Part shown: piece by piece, positions 29,418-39,900 of the stretch
How positions within the stretch are numbered: the stretch's first letter is position 1
Layout of the letters: the number at the start of each line of letters is the position of its first letter
Assembly (NCBI GenBank): GCA_902520385.1
Contig: CABYOB010000002.1
Coordinates: forward strand, 12,029-76,028
From: an uncultured Bacteroidota bacterium
GTDB taxonomy: Bacteria; Bacteroidota; Bacteroidia; Flavobacteriales; TMED113
Length of the DNA: 64,000 nucleotides
Direction: 5' to 3'
Program-made: the position numbers and the translations under genes
The notes under the pieces: model-generated
Told to the model about the DNA's origin: nothing
What the model saw: only the letters and a program-made list of their open reading frames with translations
Database searches by the model: none

Positions 29418-30012
29418 TATAAAAGATTTTTATTTTTGCAGTATCTCGTAGTAAATCAATATTCTCTATTTCTATTTTTTCAATCTTTAAGCCCGTTCTT
29501 AGTTCTAAATCCTTAATCAGCTCAGTCCTTTTTTCAGAAGTAATCATATCGATTTTTTCATATAAAACCACTTTACTTTTTAAGGTACTTTGTAGCAACC
29601 ATATTCTTTCAAAAAAATAGCTTAAACCGACAACAGCAAAATTCGCAAACAATAACTCTGAATAACTGATTTTTTTATTTGCTAAAGCATTAATGACAGA
29701 TAAGCCAACAACAACAAATAAATACGTCATCTCCTTAATTGGGATTGTTTCTGTTCTATATCTAATTATTCCAAAAATTGCAAATAAACCTAAAGCAAAA
29801 CTTAATTCTAGCTTTACATTTTCTAATAGAAAACATAGGAAAAATACAACTACAGCAATTAATAAATATGTAAATACATAATTCTTGTTCTTATTAGAGG
29901 GATAATACAGCCCTAATACAATTCCCCCAACAATAAGTAAATTAAAGCTGGCCCTGATTAATAATTTTATAAAGTCTTTTTGATCAAAAAATTCTATTCC
30001 CAAAAATTCCAT
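29410..30012 (-). CDS. DUF4956 integral membrane protein
   Basis: This 200-residue inner-membrane protein has four hydrophobic helices in the first 120 residues. The conserved segment LGLFAIFGIIRYRTETIPIKEMTYLFVVVGLSVINA is the hallmark of DUF4956. A soluble C-terminal domain of about 60 residues follows. Genes of this family are often next to VTC-domain polyphosphate polymerases, as here (12 bases apart). A role in polyphosphate handling is inference from context. Confidence 0.85.
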   Translation of the reverse strand: MEFLGIEFFDQKDFIKLLIRASFNLLIVGGIVLGLYYPSNKNKNYVFTYLLIAVVVFFLCFLLENVKLELSFALGLFAIFGIIRYRTETIPIKEMTYLFVVVGLSVINALANKKISYSELLFANFAVVGLSYFFERIWLLQSTLKSKVVLYEKIDMITSEKRTELIKDLELRTGLKIEKIEIENIDLLRDTAKIKIFYIE

Positions 30013-30024
30013 AGTCTTATTTTT

Positions 30025-30777
30025 TTAATTATTATTTTTTTCTAAAATGCGAAAATTTTTTTTAAACCTATTCGCTTTTAAATCTTTATTAAACAAAGAT
30101 GTCCCTATACAATATTTACTCATACTTGAAGGGCGTATGTTGTTTTCTTTCATTAATTTATAAAAAAAAGAATTCCTATTAGTCTTTTCTTGTTTAACTT
30201 CCGCAATTACAATATAATTTGTTTTATCTACAATTTTTTGTTTTTCATTTTCAAATTCTAAATCAAAATCAATGGTTATTCGTTCTTTAAGTATTTTATT
30301 CACCAGTGTTATTCTTCGGAAAAAATTTTTATGACAATAAAATAACTCTCCAACCCTTTCAAGTTTACTTTTAATAAATTTTTTTTGCGTATCAGTAAGA
30401 TGCGTGGAAATACTATCTACTTTGATTCTATTTTTAATAGTCTTACCCTTTGAGTTTTTTCTTTTCACTTCTAAAAAAGAAATCTTAGAATCTATATATT
30501 CTCTAAAGCGCACTTTAGATCTATTTAATTTCCCATTATGATGATTCAAAAAAAAATTAAAATCAATTGTGTCAAAATAAAGAGATTTATATTTTGATTT
30601 TACCGTTCCATCAATGTTTAATAATTTATAATGATTTATTAATTGAGCAAATAGCTTTTCTAATAACTTTCTATTAAAAACAAACTTTGTGTCAACTCTT
30701 TTCATTAATGAAACTGAGTCCATTTCTTTTAAAGATATAGGCTCAAAATTTTTAATATCGTTATCTAAAAAGTCCAA
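30025..30777 (-). CDS. VTC-domain polyphosphate polymerase-like protein
   Basis: This 250-residue protein has the tunnel-fold VTC domain. Basic and acidic residues typical of the catalytic channel are visible: MKRVDTKFVFNRKLL, YKSLYFDTIDFNFFLNHHNGK, SKVRFREYIDSKISFLEVKRK (R-x-R and E-x-K), DFDLEFENEK and IVIAEVKQEK. Eukaryotic VTC4 makes polyphosphate from ATP. In bacteria the reaction is inferred. It sits between a PhoX-like phosphatase and DUF4956 behind a PhoB/PhoR-like pair. Confidence 0.85.
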   Translation of the reverse strand: MDFLDNDIKNFEPISLKEMDSVSLMKRVDTKFVFNRKLLEKLFAQLINHYKLLNIDGTVKSKYKSLYFDTIDFNFFLNHHNGKLNRSKVRFREYIDSKISFLEVKRKNSKGKTIKNRIKVDSISTHLTDTQKKFIKSKLERVGELFYCHKNFFRRITLVNKILKERITIDFDLEFENEKQKIVDKTNYIVIAEVKQEKTNRNSFFYKLMKENNIRPSSMSKYCIGTSLFNKDLKANRFKKNFRILEKNNN

Positions 30778-30821
30778 ATTAAAGTTGTATTTCTTTAATA
30801 TAAATGTAATTAAAAAGTATT

Positions 30822-32396
30822 TTAAAAATTAATTAGTTCATCAATTAATTTTCCTTCAATAGTAATTACAGAAGATTTTGGCCCCCCTTTTTGTTTTGGC
30901 CAATAGCTTGTTAATTTTTCTTTACTTGGACTTCTTTCTCCTGGATGCTGAACGCTTAAAAAAAGTGTTCTGCCATCAGGAGAAAAACATGGACCTGTGA
31001 ATTCAGCATCAACTGGTGCAGATGCTACTTGAATAATTTCTCCAGCTTGAAAGCCATTTCTAATTAAAACAAACAAACCATTATTTTTAAATGACATGTA
31101 CTCTGCAGACTTATTCATTTTGCTTCCTGAAATATCAGAAGTAAACCATAAGTTTCCAGATTTATCAAATAATAGATTATCTGGGCAAGAAAAACCAGTA
31201 GACTCTCCACCACTAATAAGAGTTTCATAATCAAATTCTAATGAATCGTGACGTCCATCTTTTTCTTGAATCTTTAAAATGCTTCCATGCATGTCTTTCT
31301 TAGAATAATTATTAGTTAAAGCAATTACAACATGCTCATTAAAAGGATCAATTTCTATATCTTCAGGCCTATCTAGCTCAGACCCCCCTATTAATTTAGC
31401 AGATTCTCTAAGGTATGTTAAAACTTCTATTTGATTTTTAAATTTCTTTTGTAAAACTTTATGTTTTTGATAATTTATTTCTATCCATTTTTTCTTTTGC
31501 AATGAAGCTACATATAATTTACCATGAGTAAGATCACCCTGCGATTTTGAAATAAATTTGTATAAACAACCATTATCCATATCATCACCTGTATATACTA
31601 CTATTCTATTATCTTTTAATACTTTAACAGTAGCACATTCATGAGCACATCTTCCTAAAGAAACCAATTTTCTTTTTTTTCTAGAAAATGGATCGATTTC
31701 AACTACCCACCCATAATGTTCTGGAGGAAATGGAAAAAATTTGGTCCAACCCACATCATAAGATGCTTTATAAATTGAACCATCACTTAAATTTCTTTCG
31801 CCATAAAACATATCATAGTTCTCTTCGCAAGTTAATATTGTTCGCCATGGTGTTATTCCACCAGAACAATTAGCTAAAGTCCCTATTGCAATTGAAGAAC
31901 CTTTGATATTTATATTATTATCAAAAGTTATTTTATCTAGTGCACTAACTCTATGATTAAACTTGTTATTTAAATCTATCTTCCAAGTTTTAAAATTTTT
32001 ATATACCCTAAAAAAGCTTCCGCCAACATTTCTCATTTCCTCTTTAACGTCTTCTAAGGTTTTTTGATTATTGGGTTTAGCAGAGAAAAATAGAGGATGT
32101 ATATACTCATGATTGACCCATAAAAAACCCTCATTAGATTTTTTTCCAGGTATAAATGCTATGTAATCATTATTAAAACCAAAAAACTCTTTTTTATTAA
32201 TACTATCCTTCCATGAAATTAAAACTTGGTATTTAAGTCCTTCAGCTAATACTACATCATCAATTTTTGAAGGAGATATCCCTTGTATTTTTTGCTGATT
32301 AATATATTGAATTGTACTTGCTTTATTAATTAATGGGGATATTGCACTAAGAGCTACACTTTTTCCTAAAAAATTCAAAAAATCCCTTCTATTCAT
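30822..32396 (-). CDS. PhoX-like phosphatase with twin-arginine signal
   Basis: This 524-residue PhoX/DUF839 family protein begins with MNRRDFLNFLGKSVALSAI, a twin-arginine (Tat) signal, so it is exported folded. Family motifs include EENYDMFYGER, GRCAHECATV, VVYTGDDMDNGCLYKFIS, ELDRPEDIEIDP and the C-terminal GPCFSPDGRTLFLSVQHPGE. PhoX enzymes are Ca/Fe-dependent alkaline phosphatases that release phosphate from organic esters outside the cytoplasm. It overlaps the kinase gene by 8 bases. Confidence 0.88.
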   Translation of the reverse strand: MNRRDFLNFLGKSVALSAISPLINKASTIQYINQQKIQGISPSKIDDVVLAEGLKYQVLISWKDSINKKEFFGFNNDYIAFIPGKKSNEGFLWVNHEYIHPLFFSAKPNNQKTLEDVKEEMRNVGGSFFRVYKNFKTWKIDLNNKFNHRVSALDKITFDNNINIKGSSIAIGTLANCSGGITPWRTILTCEENYDMFYGERNLSDGSIYKASYDVGWTKFFPFPPEHYGWVVEIDPFSRKKRKLVSLGRCAHECATVKVLKDNRIVVYTGDDMDNGCLYKFISKSQGDLTHGKLYVASLQKKKWIEINYQKHKVLQKKFKNQIEVLTYLRESAKLIGGSELDRPEDIEIDPFNEHVVIALTNNYSKKDMHGSILKIQEKDGRHDSLEFDYETLISGGESTGFSCPDNLLFDKSGNLWFTSDISGSKMNKSAEYMSFKNNGLFVLIRNGFQAGEIIQVASAPVDAEFTGPCFSPDGRTLFLSVQHPGERSPSKEKLTSYWPKQKGGPKSSVITIEGKLIDELINF

Positions 32397-33168
32397 TTAT
32401 TATAGTTTTTTTAATAGAAAAACTGAATTTTGTTCCTGTATTTTTCGTGCTTTCTACACTTATTTGTTCTTCATGAACTTCTAGAATATGTTTCACGATA
32501 GCTAAACCTAAACCAGTTCCCCCCTCCTCTCTTGACCTTCCTTTATCTACTCTATAAAATCTTTCAAATAATCTTGGTATATTTTGTTTTTCAATCCCTA
32601 TCCCATCATCTTGTATTGTCAGGATGATATTTGTTTCATTATTTTTGATTATACCTTTAACAAATCCCCCTTCTCTCCCATATTTAATAGCATTTGATAC
32701 TAAATTATATAACACTTGGCTTATTTGATTTCTATCAGCATAAACCATGATAGATCTTTTTCTTTTGGGTAATATTAATTCTATATTTTTTTTTTTAGTT
32801 TTAACTTCAAATGTCTCGAAAATCTCACTCATTAATTCTAAAATATCCCAACTTGTCTTTTCTAATTTTAATTCATCAGATTCTAGTCTTGAAATAGAGT
32901 CTAAATCATCAATGATAGCAATTAATCTATCTATACTTTTACTTGTTCTTTGTAAATATTTTATGTTTACATTATCATCATTTAGGGCCCCGTCTAATAA
33001 AGTGTGAACATACCCCTGAATATTAAAAATTGGCGTTTTTAACTCATGAGAAACATTACCTAAAAATTCTCTTCTATACTTAGCAGCACGTTTCAAATCT
33101 TGAATTTGCTGCTGCTTTATTTGTTTAATTATATAATGTTTCTTTTTTCTTTTTTTATCGCTTTTCAT
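32389..33168 (-). CDS. Sensor histidine kinase, PhoR-like, without membrane segments
   Basis: The 259-residue kinase has the H-box FLGNVSHELKTPIFNIQGY (His near residue 41), N-box NLVSNAIKYG, G1 DDGIGI, F-box RLFERFYRVD and G2 GTGLGLAI. The start MKSDKKRKKKHYIIKQIKQ leads straight into the dimerisation helix. The two transmembrane helices I expect in flavobacterial PhoR are missing. The gap to the upstream regulator gene is only 41 bases, so they cannot be encoded upstream. It pairs with the response regulator. The phosphate signal is inferred from the downstream genes. Confidence 0.85.
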   Translation of the reverse strand: MKSDKKRKKKHYIIKQIKQQQIQDLKRAAKYRREFLGNVSHELKTPIFNIQGYVHTLLDGALNDDNVNIKYLQRTSKSIDRLIAIIDDLDSISRLESDELKLEKTSWDILELMSEIFETFEVKTKKKNIELILPKRKRSIMVYADRNQISQVLYNLVSNAIKYGREGGFVKGIIKNNETNIILTIQDDGIGIEKQNIPRLFERFYRVDKGRSREEGGTGLGLAIVKHILEVHEEQISVESTKNTGTKFSFSIKKTIINE

Positions 33169-33209
33169 TTACAAAAAATAGTAATTATTGTAACCTATTT
33201 ATTCCATTT

Positions 33210-33872
33210 TTAAAATTCAAATTTATAGCCAAAACCCTTTATCGTTTTAATTTTTTCAGAAGACACTTTTTCTCTAAGTTTTTTAATATGCACATCAATT
33301 GTTCTATCACCAACAATAACATCTCGCCCCCAAACTAAATTTAATATCTCATCTCTTCTAAAAACTTTTCCTGGCTTGGATGTTAACAGCTTAAGCAATA
33401 AAAACTCTTTTTTTCTTAAATTTTTTTTTATACCATCAATAGAAACCTCCATACTTTCAAAATTAATTTTAATATTGTCAAATTTTTGAATTTTTTCTTT
33501 ATTGATTCGACGCAAAACTGCTTGAATTCTACTTAAAAAAACTTTTGGTTTAATTGGTTTATATATATAATCATCAGCCCCAGCTTCAAAGGCAGCAATT
33601 TCAGAAAAATCTTCATTTCTAGCAGTTAAAAAAACTACTAATGATTCTTTTAAGTTTTCTTTTTTTCTGAGTAATCTACAAGTTTCAACACCATTTATTC
33701 CTCCCATCATAATATCTAATATTATTAAATCTGGTGAAAAATTTTCAGTTATCTTAATTGCCTCTTCCCCACTATTACAAAGTGTAACTTTATATCCTTC
33801 ATTTCTAAGATTATACCCTAAAAATTCTAGTATATCTTTTTCATCATCAACTATTAAAATACTTTGTGACAT
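33210..33872 (-). CDS. OmpR/PhoB-family response regulator
   Basis: This 220-residue regulator has a receiver domain (residues 1-120) with acidic pocket DDEKD, phospho-acceptor Asp in LIILDIMMGG (near 53), Thr in VFLTARNE and Lys in DYIYKPIKP. A winged-helix DNA-binding domain follows (about 130-218, ending DRTIDVHIKKLREKVSSEKIKTIKGFGYKF). It is the first gene of the operon kinase-PhoX-VTC-DUF4956-DUF2490, so it is probably a PhoB-type phosphate-starvation regulator. Confidence 0.9.
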   Translation of the reverse strand: MSQSILIVDDEKDILEFLGYNLRNEGYKVTLCNSGEEAIKITENFSPDLIILDIMMGGINGVETCRLLRKKENLKESLVVFLTARNEDFSEIAAFEAGADDYIYKPIKPKVFLSRIQAVLRRINKEKIQKFDNIKINFESMEVSIDGIKKNLRKKEFLLLKLLTSKPGKVFRRDEILNLVWGRDVIVGDRTIDVHIKKLREKVSSEKIKTIKGFGYKFEF

Positions 33873-33913
33873 CTATTAATTTCCTTTGATTTAGCAATTT
33901 AATCATTTAATTA

Positions 33914-33948
33914 TATAAAAAGCCCTGAAAAATTCAGGGCTTTTTATA
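33914..33948 (-). terminator. Hairpin terminator of the 2310-residue protein gene
   Basis: A 16-bp inverted repeat (33914-33929 and 33933-33948) has a GCCCTGAA core, an AAA loop and U-runs on either strand. It lies 19 bases downstream of the stop of the giant minus-strand gene and upstream of the response regulator, so it separates the two transcription units. Confidence 0.88.
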
Positions 33949-33966
33949 ATATAGTTTTATTTATAA

Positions 33967-36900
33967 TTATTCTTTGATGTATACTCTTTCTATACTACCA
34001 TCATCGTAAATATATAGTAACATCACATCTTTCTCATCTCCATTAACATCTCTTCCAAGCATATCCGTTATTCTAACTAATTGCTTTTGAGTAGTTAATT
34101 CAGATCCTAAAATGATTTGTCCTGCTATACTTATTCCATCTGTGGTATAGAAACCAACACCTTCTGACCACCTTACATCAAGAGAGCTTTCAAATCCTGT
34201 TTGAGAATTCCATAATTTAAAGCTGATTGATTCTCCTTCTGCTATTCCATCCTTCTTATCAGTAGTTAAATCATCTCCCCAAATAGTAAGAGCAATATGA
34301 TCTCCTTGGAAAGTAGTGCTTCCAATTAGTTCTCCATCTTCTCCATAAGCAGCTATTTCATCTCCAATAGTTGGAGTAGACTCCCATGAATTAAGTGGTA
34401 AACCAATAATCATATTGTTTCCTGTATTAGCAGGCTCTTCAAAATAAACAGGTCTCTCAGTATAAACATCACCGTATCTAGCTCCGCCCCCTGCAGGATA
34501 AGAGAAATTCCATGAACCAGCTAATTTAATTTGATACCCTTGACCTGGTGACAAATCACCAATATTGTTCAATGCAAATTGTGGCCAATAAACATTACCC
34601 CAAGAATCCTTCATTATAGTTAAATTACTAGAATTCATAGTTGACATCATAGATTCAACTGAGTAAGGCTCTTGGTGTAAATAACCCATCATATTCCATC
34701 CATTAACTAAATTAAAGGAAGCATCAAAAGGGATTAAGTCTCCTTCAATAACTAGTGTATTTGCTGAACTCATTTTTACTTGATAACCTTTTCCAATTTG
34801 TATAGAACCTATACTGTTTAAATCAAACGAAGGCCAGTAAACGTTTCCTCCCTCATCTTTAACAATTACTAAGTCATTTTCAATATTGTTAAATAGATTA
34901 GGCATAGTTGCATCCTCAGGAGATATGTACGTTGACCACATACTCCAACCACTAACTAAATCAATACTTTGAGAAACTTGTTGTTCTTCAGAATCACAAA
35001 CCCCATTAGAATCAGCATCAATACACTGACATTCACACATTTCCGTGTATGTACAAGTAGCTAAATTAAACTCTGTCCACGTAACTAAAACTTCTGTTTC
35101 AGTACATGGTAAACAATCAACAACAACAGTAAATGTCTCTAAACAGTTGCCATCACAATCATATCCTGTTGCAGGATATTGACATGAACCATCATCATCT
35201 GTAGCGTCAGAGTTATAATTACACGCCACACCTCCATTTGTAGATGAATCTCCATCAGTACAACCTAAAATTACTGGACATTCTGTATCATGTGAGCCTA
35301 AATAAGTCCAAACATCTTGATCTAAAACTATCCACTCTGAATCATCCTCAGTAGTACCAGCTGAAGCTATCCAATCTGTATTACCTTGTATAATTCCACA
35401 TTTTCTAACAAGAGTTTGATCTTTTGTTCCACTTGAATTTCCAGCCACTGCCCAAGCAGAACCTGGATCACCATTCCAATCTCCAATCCAATCTAATACT
35501 ACAAAATTTGGAGTAGATGTAGTGGAAGAACAATCCCAGTCCAAGTTAGTAGTTTCTCCAGTGAAGAAATCTGTATAACTAGTTACACCATTTATTTGTG
35601 CTAAGCAAGGATTTGAATATTGCACACCATCACAGCCAATTACAGGCGCCATTTCCATAGTACATGGAGCAGTTGGATTAACCCAATCTGGATTTATACA
35701 TGATTCAGAATCATTACAATCCTCTGAAACAACAGAGTATCCTTCAAATCCATATACAAGAGCATATCCATCATCTCCATTACTTAAGTATTGATGAGTT
35801 TGGTCAGCAAGCTCTAAAATAGCTGCATCAGCGCTTGGATGAGCAATAATATAAACGTCCCCTGGTGCTATTTCTGCATCTTGCGGAAATGTGTTCCAGT
35901 ACTCATATTCACCTAAAACACTTGGCGCATTTGACACACTTGGAAATGCATACATAGATAAACTAACTGCCTCTGTTCCTCCATTATAAATTTCTAAATA
36001 TTTATTGTTTGAAGAACCTTCAGCATACTCAGAAAAAAATAAATTATCAGGAACTAGCTCTAAAACACATGTTCCATCATCCTCTGTTGCAGTATCATCA
36101 TAATTGTAAGCTGATGAATTTGTGCATCCTAAAATTATTTCAGGACAATCATCACATGATTCCCAACAAACTGTTGGTATAACCATATCCTCACTAGGAG
36201 ATACAATCCTGTCATTTCCATAAGCCCCACCTGCACAAGGATATAATGCTGAACAATCATATAATCCTGTTTCTTCATTAAATGAAAATGCACTCTCACC
36301 ATCTAAACAACCATCTTCATAAGCACCGCCTGAAGCATATCCTGTTTCATCCACGGATGTATTGAAGTTATAACCATACTCATATCCAGATGATAATTGT
36401 AAAGTATAAGTAAATACCATATCACCGTCAGAATCATCCATTTCATACCAATCACTAGGATTGTATTCTCCATTAACAGTTCCTACTCTTACCCAAACAT
36501 TTGAAGCTTCCTCTACACTCATATCTACAGATACTGTAACATTAACTAAACATGATGATCCATCTCCATTACATTCCCCACAGTCATCAACTAACGCAGA
36601 ACCTCCACAAACCCCTAAACAGTCATCAACTTGACACGAGCCATCATTAAATTCTGCTTCAGAATTGTAATTACAAGCAGCTTGATCCATACAGCCATAT
36701 ATTGGGCACTCAACATCATGAGAACCTAAATTCGTCCAATTATCTTGCTCACATGATGTTGATTCCGCATCGCAATTTGCTGCTGAATCATCATATCCTA
36801 AAACAATCCATTCTGAATCTTCTGTACTTGTTCCTGCAGAAGAATTCCAATCCGTATTACCTTGTATAATACCGCATTTTCTAACAAGAGTATGATCTTT

Positions 36901-39900
36901 TGTTCCTTGAGAAACTCCAGCTACATCCCAATATGTATAATTTGCAACATCTCCTATAACATCCAATAATGTGTTTGTAGGAACGTGTATTATTCCTTGT
37001 GCATCATTTCCATTATGATATAATGTTCTTGTTTCATTACATAATGTTTGGTCTCCAGCAAATTCCGTATGACAAACAGTATATACAGAACCTGGAGCAA
37101 TAGTTGCTCCGTCGGCAAAATTTGTAAAATATTCCCAATCATCACATGCATTTGAACAATTTACAAATTGGTAGTAAGATAAATCAACAGTTTGATCTGT
37201 TGGGTTGTAGATTTCAAAATATTTATTGTATGACGAACCTTCTGCATATTCTGAATAAAATAAAGCTTCAGGACCGCAAGAAGTATTATCTCCATTACAT
37301 ACTCCACAAAGATCTAACTCAGCTGAACCACCATATTCACCAGCACAATCTGCTTCACAATCATTTGACGAGTCATTATCACATGTTCCACATTGATCAA
37401 TAACAGAATCGCCACCATAAATACCTGCACAATCTGCTTCACAATCATTTGACGAGTCATTATCACATGTTCCACATTGATCATAAACTGAATCACCACC
37501 AAAAACACCTGCACAATCTGCTTCACAGTCATTAGTTGGATCGCTGTCGCACGTTCCACAATTATCTAAAGTTGAAGAACCAAACATCATTCCAGCACAA
37601 TCTAAACAAGATGTGTACTCACAATTACCATCATCATCTGTTGCTTGCATATTATAATTACATGCTGCATCATTCATACATCCTGGAACCTCAAATTCAT
37701 CACAAACACCATCACCATCATTATCATTAATACATGTAACAACACCATTTTCATCCGGGCAATTATAAAATTCAGTAGCATAAGTACAAGAGCCATCATC
37801 TTCAGTTGCTGCATAATTATAGTTACACGCTACACCACCGTTAGTTAATGGATCATTGTCAGTACAGCCTGGCGTGCTACTGCAATTTGCATTCCAATAA
37901 GGATTAAAAAAAGATCCATTCTCATCAAGTCCTGCTAACCAAATCTCGTTAGATGAATCAACACCAACCCATACCTGACCAAGTGTTGGTGGCAATAATG
38001 ATTGTATTGTATTACCATATGGGCCAACATTACAATCTGAAATTCCAACATACGTAGCAGAACCTAATTGATAACAGTAAGGAATTTGACAGTCACCACA
38101 GTCATCTACTATACCACAAGTACCATTATCAATAGTTGCATCAATATTATAATTACAAGCCCCGGAATCAGTACAGCCTGGAACATCAACAACTACAGGA
38201 CATGTAAATATATGAATACCTAAGTCGTCCCAATAATTTTGATCATACACAACCCATTCTGAATCATCTGCAGTTGTTCCTGCTGAAGAAGTCCAATCTG
38301 TATTACCTTGTGTAATTCCACATTTTCTAACAAGAGTATGATCTTTTGTCGCATTTGCAACTCCTGCTACTTCCCAACCACTACCTGGATCAGCACCAAT
38401 TTGACCAAATACATCAAGTAATGTATTTGTTGGTGTATGAATTAACCCTTGGGCATCATCACCATTATGGTATAATGTTCTTATTTCATTACACAATGTT
38501 TGATCACCCGCAAATGAACTATGACAAACAGTATATACAGAACCAGGGGCAATAGTTGCACTATCAGCAAAATCGCTATTATATTCCCAATCATCACATC
38601 CATTTGCACAATTTACAAATATATAATCGGATAAATCTACTATCTCATCTGTTGGGTTATAAACCTCAAAATATTTATTTTGTCCTGAACCCTCTGCATG
38701 TTCTGAGAAAAATAATGGAGCTGGACTACAAGATGTGTTATCACCATTACATACTCCACATTCATCTACCACTGAATCACCTCCACAAACACCTGCACAG
38801 TCAACTACTACATCACCCCCCCATGTTCCTGCACAGTCCTGTATACAGTCATTTAAAGCATCAGCATCACAAGCTCCACATTCATCTACTACTGAATCAC
38901 CTCCACAAACACCTGCACACTCTACTACAGTTCCATCACAATCACATGCACCTTCAGCAATACCATCACCATTACATACACCACATTCATCTACCACTGA
39001 ATCACCTCCACAAACACCTGCACAGTCAACTACCGATGAAACAACAAGTGATACACTAGCAGATTGTATATTTGATTCCCATCCACCATACCATGGATTT
39101 GAACTTGTTACAGCAACATAATAACCAGCATTAATTACAATAGAAGTACTTAAGCTTTCCGTATAATTTTCATAGTTAGAACCGTCTGTACTGTTTTCAT
39201 AAATCGTTGCAAAAGTTTCTACCACATTACCATCTGCATCAAATAGTCTTACTCTAGCATTAGATTCACTACTAGTACCTCCCCAACCTTGATTATTCCA
39301 ATTAATAGAATATTCTACATTATTCAATACATACCCTATATAATCAGAAAGAGGAATTGTAAGGTAAGTTAAAGTTTGTCCATCCTCATTAATTAATTCA
39401 TAACTTTCACTAGCTGTAAGATCTGCTTCACAAGAAGAAGGTAATGCGTTACCATCACAATCAAATCCTTCAGCTGCTGCTGCGTTTCCACAACCACAAC
39501 CTAAATCTTCTGCAGTTCCACCACATACACCTGCACAGTCTTGACCACCTAAGTTATTACCATCACAATCTGTACATGCATCTACTGGATACGTACATGA
39601 GTTATCTTCTATATCCGCTAATTCGTTATAATTACATGCATCATTATCCATACAACCTACAATTGCGGGGCAAGCATCACATGACTCCCAACATACAGTC
39701 TCTAAAAGAAAACTTCCATCATATAAATATAAAAACCTATCATTTCCATAATTTCCACCAGCACAAGCATTAAGCGTAGAGCCTGACTCGTATCCATAAC
39801 CATCACTATTATTAAAATTGTAGCCATAGTCAATGGCTGTAAATAAAGTCATTGTTGCTGTATAGATCATGTCCCCATCTGCATCATCCATTACTACCCA

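Noticed and set aside
37146..39773. Several long plus-strand open frames rich in His, Leu and Tyr opposite the 2310-residue gene
   Set aside because: They are shadows of repeat-rich, Asp/Cys-rich coding DNA on the minus strand, have low-complexity sequence, and lack start context.
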